Positions 34,444 to 43,067 of a stretch of DNA of 64,000 nt are shown here, one piece after another. The notes beneath the pieces are model-generated. The model saw only the letters and a list, made by a program, of their open reading frames with translations. It was not told the DNA's origin and ran no database searches. Made by a program: the position numbers and the translations under genes. The stretch spans positions 1,365,530-1,429,529 of the forward strand of contig NZ_JADKSJ010000001.1 of the NCBI RefSeq assembly GCF_015351235.1. The letters run 5' to 3'. The first letter of the stretch is position 1; each line of letters opens with the position of its first letter. The DNA is from Plantibacter sp. VKM Ac-2880. GTDB lineage: Bacteria > Actinomycetota > Actinomycetes > Actinomycetales > Microbacteriaceae.

Positions 34444-35610
34444 GTGTCGACATCCATCGGATCGGCCGTTCCGAGCGTTCGTCCCGGCTCTCCCTTCCTC
34501 GCGCTGCCCGGCGCCGTCGAACAGGCGGACGCGTTCGACCACGGCGTCCCCTCGCACTACGGCAGCCCGAACATCGAGCAGCGCCTGATCTCGCGTGGCA
34601 CGGCGATCGTCGACCTCTCCAACCGCGGCGTCGTGACGATCACCGGTCCGGACCGACTGAGCTGGCTCCACTCCATCACGAGCCAGGACCTCCGCTCCTT
34701 GCCCGCCGGTACCTCCACGGAGACGCTCTTCCTCGACCAGAGCGGCCGGATCGAGCACGCGGCCAAGCTGCTCGACGATGGGACGACCACCTGGATCATC
34801 ACCGAGGCCGAGGATGCCGCTCCGCTCCACGCCTGGCTCGACCGTATGCGGTTCATGCTGCGCGTCGAGGTGGCCATCGCAACGGAGCAGTACGCGGTGA
34901 TCGGCGCGGCGGCGGGCCTCGCCATCGACGCCGCGGCCCCCAACGGACTGCCGCTCGTCTGGCACGACCCGTGGTCGGAGGTCACCGTCGGCGGTCACCA
35001 GTACGCGACGGGCGAGCACCCTGGTGCCACCTGGACGTGGACCGAGACCATCGTCGAGCGCGCCACGCTCGAGACACTCGTGCAGCAGGTCCGCGCGGGC
35101 ACGTTCTCCGCAGCCGGTTCCCTCGCCGCAGAAGCACTGCGGATCGCCGCCTGGCGTCCACGCCTGCAGGCCGAGGTCGACGAGCGGAGCATCCCACACG
35201 AGCTCGACTGGCTCCGCTCCGCAGTGCACCTCAACAAAGGGTGCTACCGCGGGCAGGAGACGGTCGCGAAGGTGCACAACCTCGGGCACCCGCCACGGCG
35301 GCTCGTCATGCTCCTCCTCGACGGCTCCGACGCGGTCCTCCCGCCGGCCGGTTCGGATGTCGTGCTCGTCACCGGTGGCGACGACCCGGTCCGCAAGACC
35401 GTCGGGAGCATCACCTCGAGCGCGATCCACCACGAGCTGGGCCCGGTAGCCCTGGCCGTCGTCAAACGCTCCACGGATCCGGCCGCCGTGCTGACGGTCG
35501 AAGCCGAGGGTGTCGACGTCGCGGCGTCGCAGGAGATCGTGGTCCCGGCCGATGCCGGCGCGACGGCGAACGTCCCCCGACTCCCGCGACTCGGCGCCGT
35601 CCGGCGCTGA
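34444..35610 (+). CDS. ygfZ: folate-binding protein YgfZ (GcvT-like)
   Basis: A 388-residue YgfZ/IbaG-type protein of the GcvT fold, which uses THF to support iron-sulfur enzyme maturation or repair. The signature KGCYRGQE is at 265-272. The N-terminal folate domain covers about 45-250 (GPDRLSWLHSITSQDLR). The start is GTG 34444, immediately after the preceding stop, so translation is probably coupled. Length is slightly above the ~330 typical of E. coli YgfZ because of extra N- and C-terminal residues. Confidence 0.9.
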   Translation: MSTSIGSAVPSVRPGSPFLALPGAVEQADAFDHGVPSHYGSPNIEQRLISRGTAIVDLSNRGVVTITGPDRLSWLHSITSQDLRSLPAGTSTETLFLDQSGRIEHAAKLLDDGTTTWIITEAEDAAPLHAWLDRMRFMLRVEVAIATEQYAVIGAAAGLAIDAAAPNGLPLVWHDPWSEVTVGGHQYATGEHPGATWTWTETIVERATLETLVQQVRAGTFSAAGSLAAEALRIAAWRPRLQAEVDERSIPHELDWLRSAVHLNKGCYRGQETVAKVHNLGHPPRRLVMLLLDGSDAVLPPAGSDVVLVTGGDDPVRKTVGSITSSAIHHELGPVALAVVKRSTDPAAVLTVEAEGVDVAASQEIVVPADAGATANVPRLPRLGAVRR

Positions 35611-35618
35611 CCGGAGTG

Positions 35619-36740
35619 GTGAGGCAGAACGCGTCCGAGGAGCAGGCGGATGGCGACCGTTGGACGGCGGCGCTTCTGCGGCGCATCGCCCTCGCTGACG
35701 CCTGGCATCGCCTGGTCGCCTCCGTGCCGGCAGTGCTGCAGGTCAGTCTCACCGCGATAGCCGCCTACGCCTTCACCCACTACGTGCTCGGGCACGCCGT
35801 CCCACTCCTCGCCTTGACCGTGACGATCTCGAGTCTCGGGTTCGTCCGCGACGCCCGCCCGATCCGGGTCCTCGAGACGGCCGTCGGAATGAGCGTCGGG
35901 ATCGCGCTGGCCGAGATCCTGCTCCTCGGCTTCGGCCAGGGGACCTGGCAGCTCGCCGTGGCGCTCGTGCTCACGCTGCTCGTCGCCCGGTTCCTGTCGC
36001 CGGCGGCGTCGTTCGCGATCGCTGCCGCTGTCCAGTCCGTGCTCGTCATGCTCCTGCCCGTGCCCGACGGCGGACCGTTCGTGCGGACGCTCGACGGATT
36101 GATCGGCGGGGTCTTCGCCCTCCTCGCGACGGCACTCATCCCGCGCGACCCGCGCCGGAGCGCCCGCCGGGACGGCCAGCGGCTCATCGACGAACACGTC
36201 CGGACGCTGGCGTCACTCGTGGCGGGCCTCCGGCTCGGCGATCTGGAGCAGGCGGACCGTGCGCTGGCCCGGGCGAGGGCCACCCAGCCGGCACTCGACG
36301 CATGGCGCGAAACCCTCGATTCAGGGCTCGCCATCGCGCGCATCTCCCCGTTCCTCAGGAAGGCCGTGTTCGACCTGGAGCGTCAGCGGACGATGCTCGA
36401 CGGGATGGATCTCGCGACCCGCAACCTCCGGGTCATCGCCCGGCGCATCGACTACGTGTCACGCGATGCCACGCGCCGCCCCGAGCTCGCCGACCTGCTC
36501 GCCCGGACCTCCGTCGCGCTCGGCATCCTGTCGCAGTCGATCGGCGACATCGCGCAGCAGCCGGTCGCGCGGCAATCCCTGCTCGAGATCGCCAAGCACC
36601 TCGACCCGGTCGCCGTGCTGCCGCAAGCCTCGGTGTCGGAGCAGGCGCTCGTCCTCGTGCTCCGTCCGTACCTCGTCGACCTGCTCACGGCGACCGGATT
36701 GCCGACGGCGGACGCCCAGGCGGCGCTTCCCGCGGTCTGA
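35619..36740 (+). CDS. FUSC-family aromatic acid/fusaric acid exporter-like membrane protein
   Basis: A ~373-residue protein with an N-terminal block of about five to six membrane helices (residues ~33-170, including [20 protein letters not shown] and [20 protein letters not shown]) and a long helical cytoplasmic part (180-370). The layout resembles half-size FUSC/YccS proteins (PF13515 type). Role is probably export or envelope-related; the substrate is unknown. Two adjacent GTG codons (35616, 35619) are possible starts; no ATG is available. It follows ygfZ by 8 bp. Confidence 0.75.
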   Translation: MRQNASEEQADGDRWTAALLRRIALADAWHRLVASVPAVLQVSLTAIAAYAFTHYVLGHAVPLLALTVTISSLGFVRDARPIRVLETAVGMSVGIALAEILLLGFGQGTWQLAVALVLTLLVARFLSPAASFAIAAAVQSVLVMLLPVPDGGPFVRTLDGLIGGVFALLATALIPRDPRRSARRDGQRLIDEHVRTLASLVAGLRLGDLEQADRALARARATQPALDAWRETLDSGLAIARISPFLRKAVFDLERQRTMLDGMDLATRNLRVIARRIDYVSRDATRRPELADLLARTSVALGILSQSIGDIAQQPVARQSLLEIAKHLDPVAVLPQASVSEQALVLVLRPYLVDLLTATGLPTADAQAALPAV

Positions 36741-36775
36741 ATCGAGACGCGAGCCGATGCTCAGTCGACCGGTGC

Positions 36776-37600
36776 TCAGGCGACCGGCGTCGCAGCAGGG
36801 GCGACGGCCGACCACGGCAGCGTCAGCTCGCCCAGGCGCCAGCGGGAGCGACCCGCGGTCACGGGCCACCCGGTGTCGACGAGCGAGCCGACGGTCGCCA
36901 ACCAGCGCTGCACGGGGCCGTAGACCGCCAGAGGGGTGTGCACGCGCCAGGCACGGTCCAGGTCCGTCATGAGCGCATGGACGCGTTCGCCCGGGACGTT
37001 GCGGTGGATCAGCGCCTTCGGCAGTCGTTCCGCGACGATCGACGGGAGCTCGAGGTCGGCGAGCCGCAGACTGATCGAGAACGACTCGGGGTGCCCCTCG
37101 TCGTCGACGGCGACCCAGCTGGCCACACGCCCGATCTCGTCGCAGGTCCCCTCGACGAGTGTCCCGCCCGGCTGGAGTCGCTTGGCCATCAGGTGCCAGG
37201 CCTCGGCGACCTCGGACTCGTCGTACTGGCGGAGCACGTTGAACGCGCGGATGACGACCGGGCGGTCATCGCCGGTCGGGACCTCGAAGCCGCCGAGCGC
37301 GAAGGACACCCGAGCGGCGGGGGAGAAGCGGGTCGCTCCGGCGCGCACCTGTCGCAGCTGGGCATCGGCGGTGCGGACGCGACCCGGCTCGATCTCGAGA
37401 CCGATGACCCGGAGATCGGGTCGGACGGCGAGCAGCCGCTCGTGCAGTTCCAGGGTCGTGATGCCGCTCGCACCGTAGCCGAGATCCACCACCAGGGGGT
37501 TCGTCGTCCGCCTGAGCGAGGGCCGGGTCGCGATCCAGCGGTCCACCCGGCGGAGCCGGTTCGTGTTCGTCGTCCCGCGAGTGATCGATCCGACGGGCAT
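36776..37600 (-). CDS. class I SAM-dependent methyltransferase
   Basis: A 274-residue methyltransferase-like protein. The SAM-binding motif I is [10 protein letters not shown] (37-46), followed by [11 protein letters not shown] (motif II region) and the [13 protein letters not shown] segment. The second half matches no motif that tells the substrate. Relatives sit near gpmA in other Microbacteriaceae (recalled, not checked). It is divergent from gpmA with only 72 bp between starts. ATG 37600 starts MPVGSITRG. Confidence 0.8.
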   Translation of the reverse strand: MPVGSITRGTTNTNRLRRVDRWIATRPSLRRTTNPLVVDLGYGASGITTLELHERLLAVRPDLRVIGLEIEPGRVRTADAQLRQVRAGATRFSPAARVSFALGGFEVPTGDDRPVVIRAFNVLRQYDESEVAEAWHLMAKRLQPGGTLVEGTCDEIGRVASWVAVDDEGHPESFSISLRLADLELPSIVAERLPKALIHRNVPGERVHALMTDLDRAWRVHTPLAVYGPVQRWLATVGSLVDTGWPVTAGRSRWRLGELTLPWSAVAPAATPVA

Positions 37601-37672
37601 GGCCCCATTCTCCCTCACCGACGAGACCTCCGGGTCCACCTCGCGGCCACGCGCCGTCGGTATGCTGGAGGC

Positions 37673-38422
37673 ATGCCTGAGACTTACACCCTCGTCCTGC
37701 TTCGCCACGGCAACAGCGACTGGAATCAGAAGAACCTGTTCACCGGTTGGGTCGACGTCCGACTCAGCGAACTCGGTGTCACCGAAGCCAAGCGCGCGGG
37801 TGAGCTGCTCGCCGACTCCGGCATCACCCCGGACGTGCTGTACACCTCGGTCCTCTCCCGCGCGATCCAGACGGCCAACCTGGCGCTCGAGACCGCCGAC
37901 CGCATGTGGATCCCGGTGAAGCGCAGCTGGCGCCTCAACGAACGTCACTACGGTGCACTGCAGGGCAAGGACAAGGCGCAGACGCTCGCCGAGTACGGTC
38001 CGGAGCAGTTCCAGACCTGGCGTCGGTCCTTCGACGTCCCGCCGCCGCCCATCGCGGATGACGACCAGTGGTCGCAGGCGGACGACCCGCGGTACGTCGG
38101 CATCGACGGCGAACTGCCACGCACCGAGTGCCTGAAGGACGTCATCGACCGCATGCTGCCGTACTGGGAGTCCGACATCACGGTCGACCTCGCGGCCGGC
38201 AAGACGGTGCTCGTCACGGCGCACGGGAACTCGCTCCGCGCCCTCGTCAAGCATCTCGACGACATCTCGGACGACGAGATCGCGGAGCTGAACATCCCGA
38301 CCGGCATCCCGCTCGTCTACGAGCTCGACGCCGACTTCCGCCCGGTCGCCCCGGCCCGCTACCTCGACCCGGAGGCCGCCGCCGCCGGTGCCGCCGCCGT
38401 CGCGGCTCAGGGCAAGAAGTAG
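37673..38422 (+). CDS. gpmA: 2,3-bisphosphoglycerate-dependent phosphoglycerate mutase
   Basis: A 249-residue dPGM that interconverts 3- and 2-phosphoglycerate in glycolysis. The phospho-histidine is H12 in [28 protein letters not shown] and the second His in [16 protein letters not shown] complete the active site. The C-terminus is a short Ala-rich tail ending in GKK. The start is ATG 37673. A very long reading frame extends 457 codons upstream but is only a GC-rich shadow of the preceding genes. Confidence 0.97.
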   Translation: MPETYTLVLLRHGNSDWNQKNLFTGWVDVRLSELGVTEAKRAGELLADSGITPDVLYTSVLSRAIQTANLALETADRMWIPVKRSWRLNERHYGALQGKDKAQTLAEYGPEQFQTWRRSFDVPPPPIADDDQWSQADDPRYVGIDGELPRTECLKDVIDRMLPYWESDITVDLAAGKTVLVTAHGNSLRALVKHLDDISDDEIAELNIPTGIPLVYELDADFRPVAPARYLDPEAAAAGAAAVAAQGKK

Positions 38423-38444
38423 CGGAAACCCCACCAAACCAGGG

Positions 38445-38506
38445 CCCCGGCCAGGGGCACAGCTCGACGGATTTCACGTCGAATGTGCTTCTGGCCGGGG
38501 TTTTCC
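38445..38506 (+). terminator. gpmA terminator with nested stem-loops
   Basis: CCCCGGCCAG at 38445-38454 pairs with CTGGCCGGGG at 38491-38500, followed by TTTT. Inside are GCACA/TGTGC and TCGACG/CGTCGA stems, giving one long branched-free hairpin. It lies 23 bp after the gpmA stop. Confidence 0.8.
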
Positions 38507-38523
38507 ATCGCGCGAGAAAGGGC

Positions 38524-38552
38524 TTGAATGGTTTCCGAGTTGGGCGTACAGT
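38524..38552 (+). promoter_or_regulatory. sigma-70-type promoter of the secreted-protein gene
   Basis: TTGAAT at 38524-38529 and TACAGT at 38547-38552 are separated by 17 bp, one of the best housekeeping promoters in the window. A 16-bp palindrome, ACAGTG-ACTG-CACTGT, overlaps the -10 at 38548-38563 and could be an operator. Confidence 0.7.
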
Positions 38553-38584
38553 GACTGCACTGTGACCCGATTGGGGGGATACGC

Positions 38585-39463
38585 ATGGAGCAGTCGACCG
38601 ACGGCACGCGTTTCCCCCTGTGGCGAGCTCTCGCCCTCAGCGGTTTCGCCGCTGCGGCGTTCACGGCCGTCGCCATCCTCGGGTCGCCCTCGGCCGCACA
38701 CGCCGACGACGGCACGGACCCGTCGCTCCTCGGCGCGGTCACCGAGGTGGTCGAGTCACTCGACCAACCGATCGACGCCGTCGGAGCGGTGGTCGACGTC
38801 GTGGACACCGCGGTCGTCGAGCCCGTAGTGGACGCCGTCGACGACACGGTGGCGGCTGTGCCGGTCGTGAACACGGTGGTCGAGGAGACCGTCGGCTCGG
38901 AGCCGGTGGCCACCATCGTCGAACCCGTCGTGCAGACGGTCGAGGACACGGTCAGTGGGCTCGGTGACGTGGTCACGGCCGTCCCGGTGCCCAGCGTTCC
39001 GATCGTCGTGCCGACCGTTCCGGTCCCGGTGAGCCCGGACCCCGCCGTGCCCGCGCCTGAGCAGGCCGGCGACACGTCAGTCGTTCCACCGTCGGCGATC
39101 GTTCCGGCCCCGGTGTTCGGGCCCCCGTCAGCGCTGCCCGGAGACCACTCCTCTTCAGGCCTCGGTTCGGATCACGAGAGCGCTTCCTTCAAAGCGTCGA
39201 CCGACGCCGTCCTGCAAAGCGCCACGGCGCTTCCCGCGACACCCGGCGGTCTGCCGACCCTGCCGTCCGTCGACGACCGCTGGGCGGTCTCGCCGAGCGG
39301 GTCCAGCTCGTCCGGCCCGGGCGCGGCCGCCAACGGCCCGGCGAGCGGCGAGCCGTCCGCCGACATCGTGATCCCGGCACCCGGGACCGACCGGCGCGCC
39401 GTCGCACGAGACGACGACCTCCCAGCCTCACCCACGTTCCCTGCAGACACCGCTCCTGACTGA
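38585..39463 (+). CDS. secreted Val/Pro-rich low-complexity protein next to the chaplin-repeat gene
   Basis: A 292-residue exported protein. A signal peptide (residues 1-41) ends at AHADD. Residues 45-140 are rich in Val, Asp and Pro with a repeated VVxxVDDTV-like pattern (for example VVEPVVDAVDDTVAAVPVV) that may form an amphipathic or beta-rich fold. Residues 140-292 are Pro/Ser/Ala-rich and probably disordered. No sorting signal, membrane anchor or cysteine is seen. It has its own strong promoter and precedes, by 110 bp, a multi-chaplin cell-wall protein, so I infer a surface role; no characterised family is recognised. Confidence 0.7.
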   Translation: MEQSTDGTRFPLWRALALSGFAAAAFTAVAILGSPSAAHADDGTDPSLLGAVTEVVESLDQPIDAVGAVVDVVDTAVVEPVVDAVDDTVAAVPVVNTVVEETVGSEPVATIVEPVVQTVEDTVSGLGDVVTAVPVPSVPIVVPTVPVPVSPDPAVPAPEQAGDTSVVPPSAIVPAPVFGPPSALPGDHSSSGLGSDHESASFKASTDAVLQSATALPATPGGLPTLPSVDDRWAVSPSGSSSSGPGAAANGPASGEPSADIVIPAPGTDRRAVARDDDLPASPTFPADTAPD

Positions 39464-39573
39464 CGCCGGACGACTCCGCCGTGTTCGGCGGAGACCCACC
39501 CATCGGGTGGTTCATCAGTCCGAAGTCTCCCGACACCGGGAGCACACCAGTCATTCTGCAAGGAGCAGGAATC

Positions 39574-40989
39574 ATGAATTCGTATGTCAAGAAAGGCCTC
39601 TACTGCGGCCTGTTCGTCGCGGGACTCACGTTCCTCGGAGCCACGGCGGCCAATGCCGACACCTCGGGAGAGGACAGCATCCTCGGCGGCAACCTCGTCG
39701 ACGTGGTGCTCGAAGCACCGGTCGAGATCGTCGACACGGCGGTGAGCGTCGTCGGCGACTCGTCGGCGACCAGTGCGCCGGAGCCGGCGCCAGCGGAGCC
39801 CGCGCCAGCGCCGGAGCCGGCACCTGAGCCGGCACCGGCGCCCGAGCCGGCACCGGCACCCGAGCCGGCACCGGCACCTGAGCCGGAAGCCACCAGCACC
39901 AGCGGTGACGACAGCGTCGCCGGTGGGAACCAGGTACAGCTGCCCGTCACCATCCCGGTGACGGTGGAGGACAATGCCATCTCGGTCATCGGCGACGCCG
40001 AGCAGTCGAGCGGTGCGGCGGTGCCGTCTGGGGAGCCGACCACGGCTCCCGCAGGCGGCCAGACCACGACCGGTGACGACAGTGTCGCCGGTGGGAACCA
40101 GGTCCAGCTGCCCGTCACCATCCCGGTGACGGTCGGCGGGAACGCCATCTCCGTGATCGGTGACTCGAGCAGCGAGCAGGCGGGTCAGCCTGCGGCGGCT
40201 CCGGGCGGAGCGACTGCTCCGGCGGGGTCGTCGACGACGACCGGTGACGACAGTGTCGCCGGTGGGAACCAGGTGTCACCGGTGGTGACGGTACCGGTGA
40301 CGGTCGGCGGGAACGCCATCTCCGTGATCGGTGACTCGAGCAGCGAGCAGGCGGGTCAGACTGCGGCTGCTCCGGGTGGAGCGACTGCTCCGGCGGGGTC
40401 GTCGACGACAGCCGGTGACGACAGTGTCGCCGGTGGGAACCAGGTCCTCGGCGGCGTCGAGCTCCCCGTCTCGGTGGTCGGCAACGCCGTCAGTGTGATC
40501 GGTGACGCCGAGTCGACCGGTGGAGCGACCACGACCCCGGCCGCGTCGGGCAACGGCACGTCCACGACGGTCGGCGATGGCAGCCTGGGCGGTGGGAACC
40601 AGGTGATCCTCGATCTGGGCCTGCCCGTCACGGTGGGTGGCAACGCCATCTCGGTGATCGGAGACAGCGAGACCGGTGGTCCCGGGGTCACCGACCCGAC
40701 CGATCCGACAGACCCGACGGACCCGACCGACCCGACGGACCCGACCGACCCCACCATCCCGGTGGTCCCCGCTGCGCCGAGTAGCCCGACGACCGTCGTC
40801 GTCAGTGCCGCCACGGCATCGCAGTCCGGCTCGAGTGTGACGGCTTCGGCCCCGCGTTCGGCCGAGCCGCGCCTGGCCGACACGGGCAGCGCCGCGGCTG
40901 GACTCCTGCCGCTCGCCGGACTGGCGACCGTCCTCGGGCTGCTGCTCCTGGCCGGTGGCTCGATCGTCCGTCGCCGTCAGATCGGCTAG
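39574..40989 (+). CDS. sortase-anchored protein with six chaplin-like repeats
   Basis: A 471-residue wall-anchored protein. Residues 1-28 are a signal peptide (cut after ANA). Six 31-residue repeats occur at 33-63, 112-142, 168-198, 225-255, 282-312 and 335-365. The consensus DDSVAGGNQV...PVTVGGNAISVIGDS matches the Streptomyces chaplin domain (GNxVxVPxxxPVxVxGNxVSVIG), but the two chaplin cysteines are replaced. Linkers are Pro/Ala/Glu-rich, and a TDP tandem repeat (about 374-392) follows. The end carries LADTG (434-438), a hydrophobic helix and RRRQIG, a class-E-type LAxTG sorting signal. I infer a surface amyloid or hydrophobic coat role. Canonical long chaplins have two repeats, not six. 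Confidence 0.85.
   Translation: MNSYVKKGLYCGLFVAGLTFLGATAANADTSGEDSILGGNLVDVVLEAPVEIVDTAVSVVGDSSATSAPEPAPAEPAPAPEPAPEPAPAPEPAPAPEPAPAPEPEATSTSGDDSVAGGNQVQLPVTIPVTVEDNAISVIGDAEQSSGAAVPSGEPTTAPAGGQTTTGDDSVAGGNQVQLPVTIPVTVGGNAISVIGDSSSEQAGQPAAAPGGATAPAGSSTTTGDDSVAGGNQVSPVVTVPVTVGGNAISVIGDSSSEQAGQTAAAPGGATAPAGSSTTAGDDSVAGGNQVLGGVELPVSVVGNAVSVIGDAESTGGATTTPAASGNGTSTTVGDGSLGGGNQVILDLGLPVTVGGNAISVIGDSETGGPGVTDPTDPTDPTDPTDPTDPTDPTIPVVPAAPSSPTTVVVSAATASQSGSSVTASAPRSAEPRLADTGSAAAGLLPLAGLATVLGLLLLAGGSIVRRRQIG
40075..40509 (+). repeat. 171-bp tandem repeat inside the chaplin-like gene
   Basis: Repeats 3, 4 and 5 of the protein start at 40075, 40246 and 40417, exactly 171 bp (57 codons) apart, with near-identical DNA across both the chaplin unit and the linker (SSEQAGQ, AAPGGATAPAGSSTT). 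This suggests recent duplication or unequal crossing-over within the gene. Confidence 0.85.
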
Positions 40990-41003
40990 TCCCGCGCCAA
41001 CGG

Positions 41004-41043
41004 ACGAGCGGTGCCGACCCGGATTCGGGTCGGCACCGCTCGT
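41004..41043. terminator. bidirectional terminator between chaplin-like gene and phoU
   Basis: An 18-bp perfect stem (41004-41021 with 41026-41043) with a 4-nt loop lies between convergent genes. Confidence 0.85.
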
Positions 41044-41065
41044 CGGGGTGTCCGGTGGTCGGCGC

Positions 41066-41734
41066 TCAGTGGTGGACCGGCGTCGTGGTCTCGGGGATCC
41101 AGTCGCCGGTGGCCAGGTACTGCACCTTCTTGGCGATGGACACCGCGTGGTCGGCGAAGCGCTCGTGGTACCGCGAAGCGAGGGTGGCGTCGACGGTCGC
41201 GACCGGCTCACCCTTCCACGTGTCGCCGAGCACCTTCTCGAAGACGCTGGCGTGGAGTTCGTCCACGTCGTCGTCGTCGTTCCGGATCTCGTCCGCGATG
41301 CGGGGGTCCTGCGTCCGCAGGAGTTCGGTGAGCTTGCGTGCGATGGACACGTCGAGTCGGCCCATCTCGGCGAACGTCGTGCGCAGCCCCTTCGGGACGG
41401 CCTTGTCGGGGAAGCGGTAGCGCGACAGCTGGGCGATGTGCTCGGCCATGTCGCCCATCCGCTCGAGCGAGGCGCTGATCCGCAGGGCACTGACGACGAT
41501 GCGCAGGTCGCGGGCCACCGGCTGCTGGCGGGCCAGGATGTCGATCGCGAGTTCGTCGAGTTCGATGGCGAGCTGGTCGATGCGGTTGTCGTTGGCGATG
41601 ACCTCTTCGGCCACGGCGACGTCGGAGTTGCCGAAGGACTGCGTCGCCTTCTCGATGGAGATCGTGACGAGCTCGGCGATCTCGACCAGGCGATCCTGGA
41701 CCTCTCGCAGTGACTGCTGGAATACCTCGCGCAT
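41066..41734 (-). CDS. phoU: phosphate transport regulator PhoU
   Basis: A 222-residue PhoU made of two three-helix repeats. Residues 1-110 include the metal-binding repeat segment IVVSALRISASLERMGDMAEHIAQ; residues 115-215 contain the second, ASRYHERFADHAVSIAKKVQYLATG. PhoU links the Pst transporter to the SenX3 kinase and keeps the Pho response off under phosphate-rich conditions. It is divergent from senX3-regX3, as in many actinobacteria. The start is ATG 41734 (MREVFQQSLREVQDRLVEIA, a typical PhoU N-terminus). Confidence 0.95.
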   Translation of the reverse strand: MREVFQQSLREVQDRLVEIAELVTISIEKATQSFGNSDVAVAEEVIANDNRIDQLAIELDELAIDILARQQPVARDLRIVVSALRISASLERMGDMAEHIAQLSRYRFPDKAVPKGLRTTFAEMGRLDVSIARKLTELLRTQDPRIADEIRNDDDDVDELHASVFEKVLGDTWKGEPVATVDATLASRYHERFADHAVSIAKKVQYLATGDWIPETTTPVHH

Positions 41735-41808
41735 GGCTCTGGGTGCCGTCCTTCCGTGACCTGGCGGTGGGCAGGCAGGTGCCCGCTCCGCCGATGATGC
41801 CGAACCAA

Positions 41809-41837
41809 GGTTAACAGTTGGGGCCCCACGCGTGAAC
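41809..41837. promoter_or_regulatory. candidate PHO box in the phoU-senX3 divergent region
   Basis: On the minus strand GTTCACG (41831-41837) and GTTAACC (41809-41815) are 22 bp apart, two 11-bp steps, with a weak middle unit. This fits a degenerate three-repeat PHO box between phoU and senX3. Confidence 0.4.
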
Positions 41838-41900
41838 AGTCGTCGAAGTGGCGGGGTATTCGCGAGTTCGGCCTCCGGCGGACTGAGTAACGTAGTACCC

Positions 41901-43067
41901 ATGGACACCATGTGGTTGGTGCTGATCGCGTTGGCACTCGGCCTCATCGTCGGGGGCGGTTTCGTCGCCCTCATCACCCTCGCCCTCCGCCGTGGCGAGC
42001 GCGCTGCGACGGTCGTGAACCCGGTCGTGCCCGATGGGGTCGACCAGGTGCTCGAGGCCCTCGACAGCGCAGGCATCGTCGTCGACCCGTCGAACAACGT
42101 GCTCAAGGCGTCGCCCGGAGCCTTCGCGCTCGGCCTGGTCCGCGACCGCGTCCTCGACAACCAGGAACTCATCGACCTCGCGCTGGAGGTCCGCCGCACC
42201 GGCGACGCCGTCACGAGCGACCTGGAACTGGCCCTCGGTCGGTTCGGGGAGGCCACGAGACACCTCCGGGTGCGCGCGGCGCCGCTCGGCTCCCGCTTCA
42301 TCCTGTTGCTCGCGGAGGACCACACGGAGGCGCGCCGCCTGGACGAGGTCCGTCGGGACTTCATCGCGAACATCAGCCACGAGTTGAAGACGCCGATCGG
42401 TGCCATCGGCCTCCTGTCGGAGGCGCTCGACACCGCGGCCGACGACCCGGAACGGGTCAAGCGGTTCGCCAGTCGACTCGCGACCGAGTCCCATCGACTC
42501 ACGCGGATGACGGCGGAGATCATCGACCTGTCCCGGCTGCAGGCGGCCGACGCGCTCCATCAGCCGGAGCTCGTGCGGCTCGATCGCGTGATCGCCGCCG
42601 CGGTCGACCAGAACCGTGTCCCGGCGGACGCCACCGGCGTCGGCCTGTCGGTCCGCGGGGGCAAGAACCTCGAGGTCTACGGCGATGAGGCGATGCTCGT
42701 CGTCGCTGTGCACAACCTCATCTCGAACGCGATCCACTATTCGCCGACCGGCGCGCAGGTGGGGGTCGGGGTCCGCGCGGTCGACGATGTCGTCGAGATC
42801 GCCGTCACCGACCAGGGTGTCGGGATCGCCGAGGAGGACCGCGACCGCGTGTTCGAACGGTTCTTCCGCGTCGACCAGGCGCGGTCCCGGCACACCGGCG
42901 GCACCGGCCTCGGGCTGAGTATCGTCAAGCACACCGTCCACAACCACGGCGGGGAGGTCAAGGTCTGGTCCCAACTCGGCCGCGGTTCGACCTTCACCAT
43001 CCGCCTGCCCAGAGCAACGACCCCGCCGGAGGACCTCTCCACCGGCACGGCAAGGAGTACCCTGTGA
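41901..43067 (+). CDS. senX3: phosphate-sensing histidine kinase SenX3
   Basis: A 388-residue kinase with one N-terminal membrane helix (about 4-27), a PAS-like domain (~48-140), the HisKA box with H160 in FIANISHELKTPIG, and an HATPase domain (DQGVGIAEEDRDRVFERFFR, GTGLGLSIVKH). The single N-terminal helix and short periplasmic exposure are typical of SenX3/PhoR-type kinases that listen to Pst-PhoU rather than to an external ligand. The ATG at 41901 precedes the membrane segment directly. Its stop overlaps the regX3 start (GTGA). Confidence 0.93.
   Translation: MDTMWLVLIALALGLIVGGGFVALITLALRRGERAATVVNPVVPDGVDQVLEALDSAGIVVDPSNNVLKASPGAFALGLVRDRVLDNQELIDLALEVRRTGDAVTSDLELALGRFGEATRHLRVRAAPLGSRFILLLAEDHTEARRLDEVRRDFIANISHELKTPIGAIGLLSEALDTAADDPERVKRFASRLATESHRLTRMTAEIIDLSRLQAADALHQPELVRLDRVIAAAVDQNRVPADATGVGLSVRGGKNLEVYGDEAMLVVAVHNLISNAIHYSPTGAQVGVGVRAVDDVVEIAVTDQGVGIAEEDRDRVFERFFRVDQARSRHTGGTGLGLSIVKHTVHNHGGEVKVWSQLGRGSTFTIRLPRATTPPEDLSTGTARSTL

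Noticed and set aside
36302..37672. 457-codon upstream extension of gpmA
   Set aside because: It reads through the FUSC and methyltransferase genes in another frame or strand; only the part from 37673 has phosphoglycerate mutase motifs.
40075..40509. CRISPR-like array
   Set aside because: The 171-bp units are in-frame protein repeats with conserved linkers, not short palindromic repeats with unique spacers.
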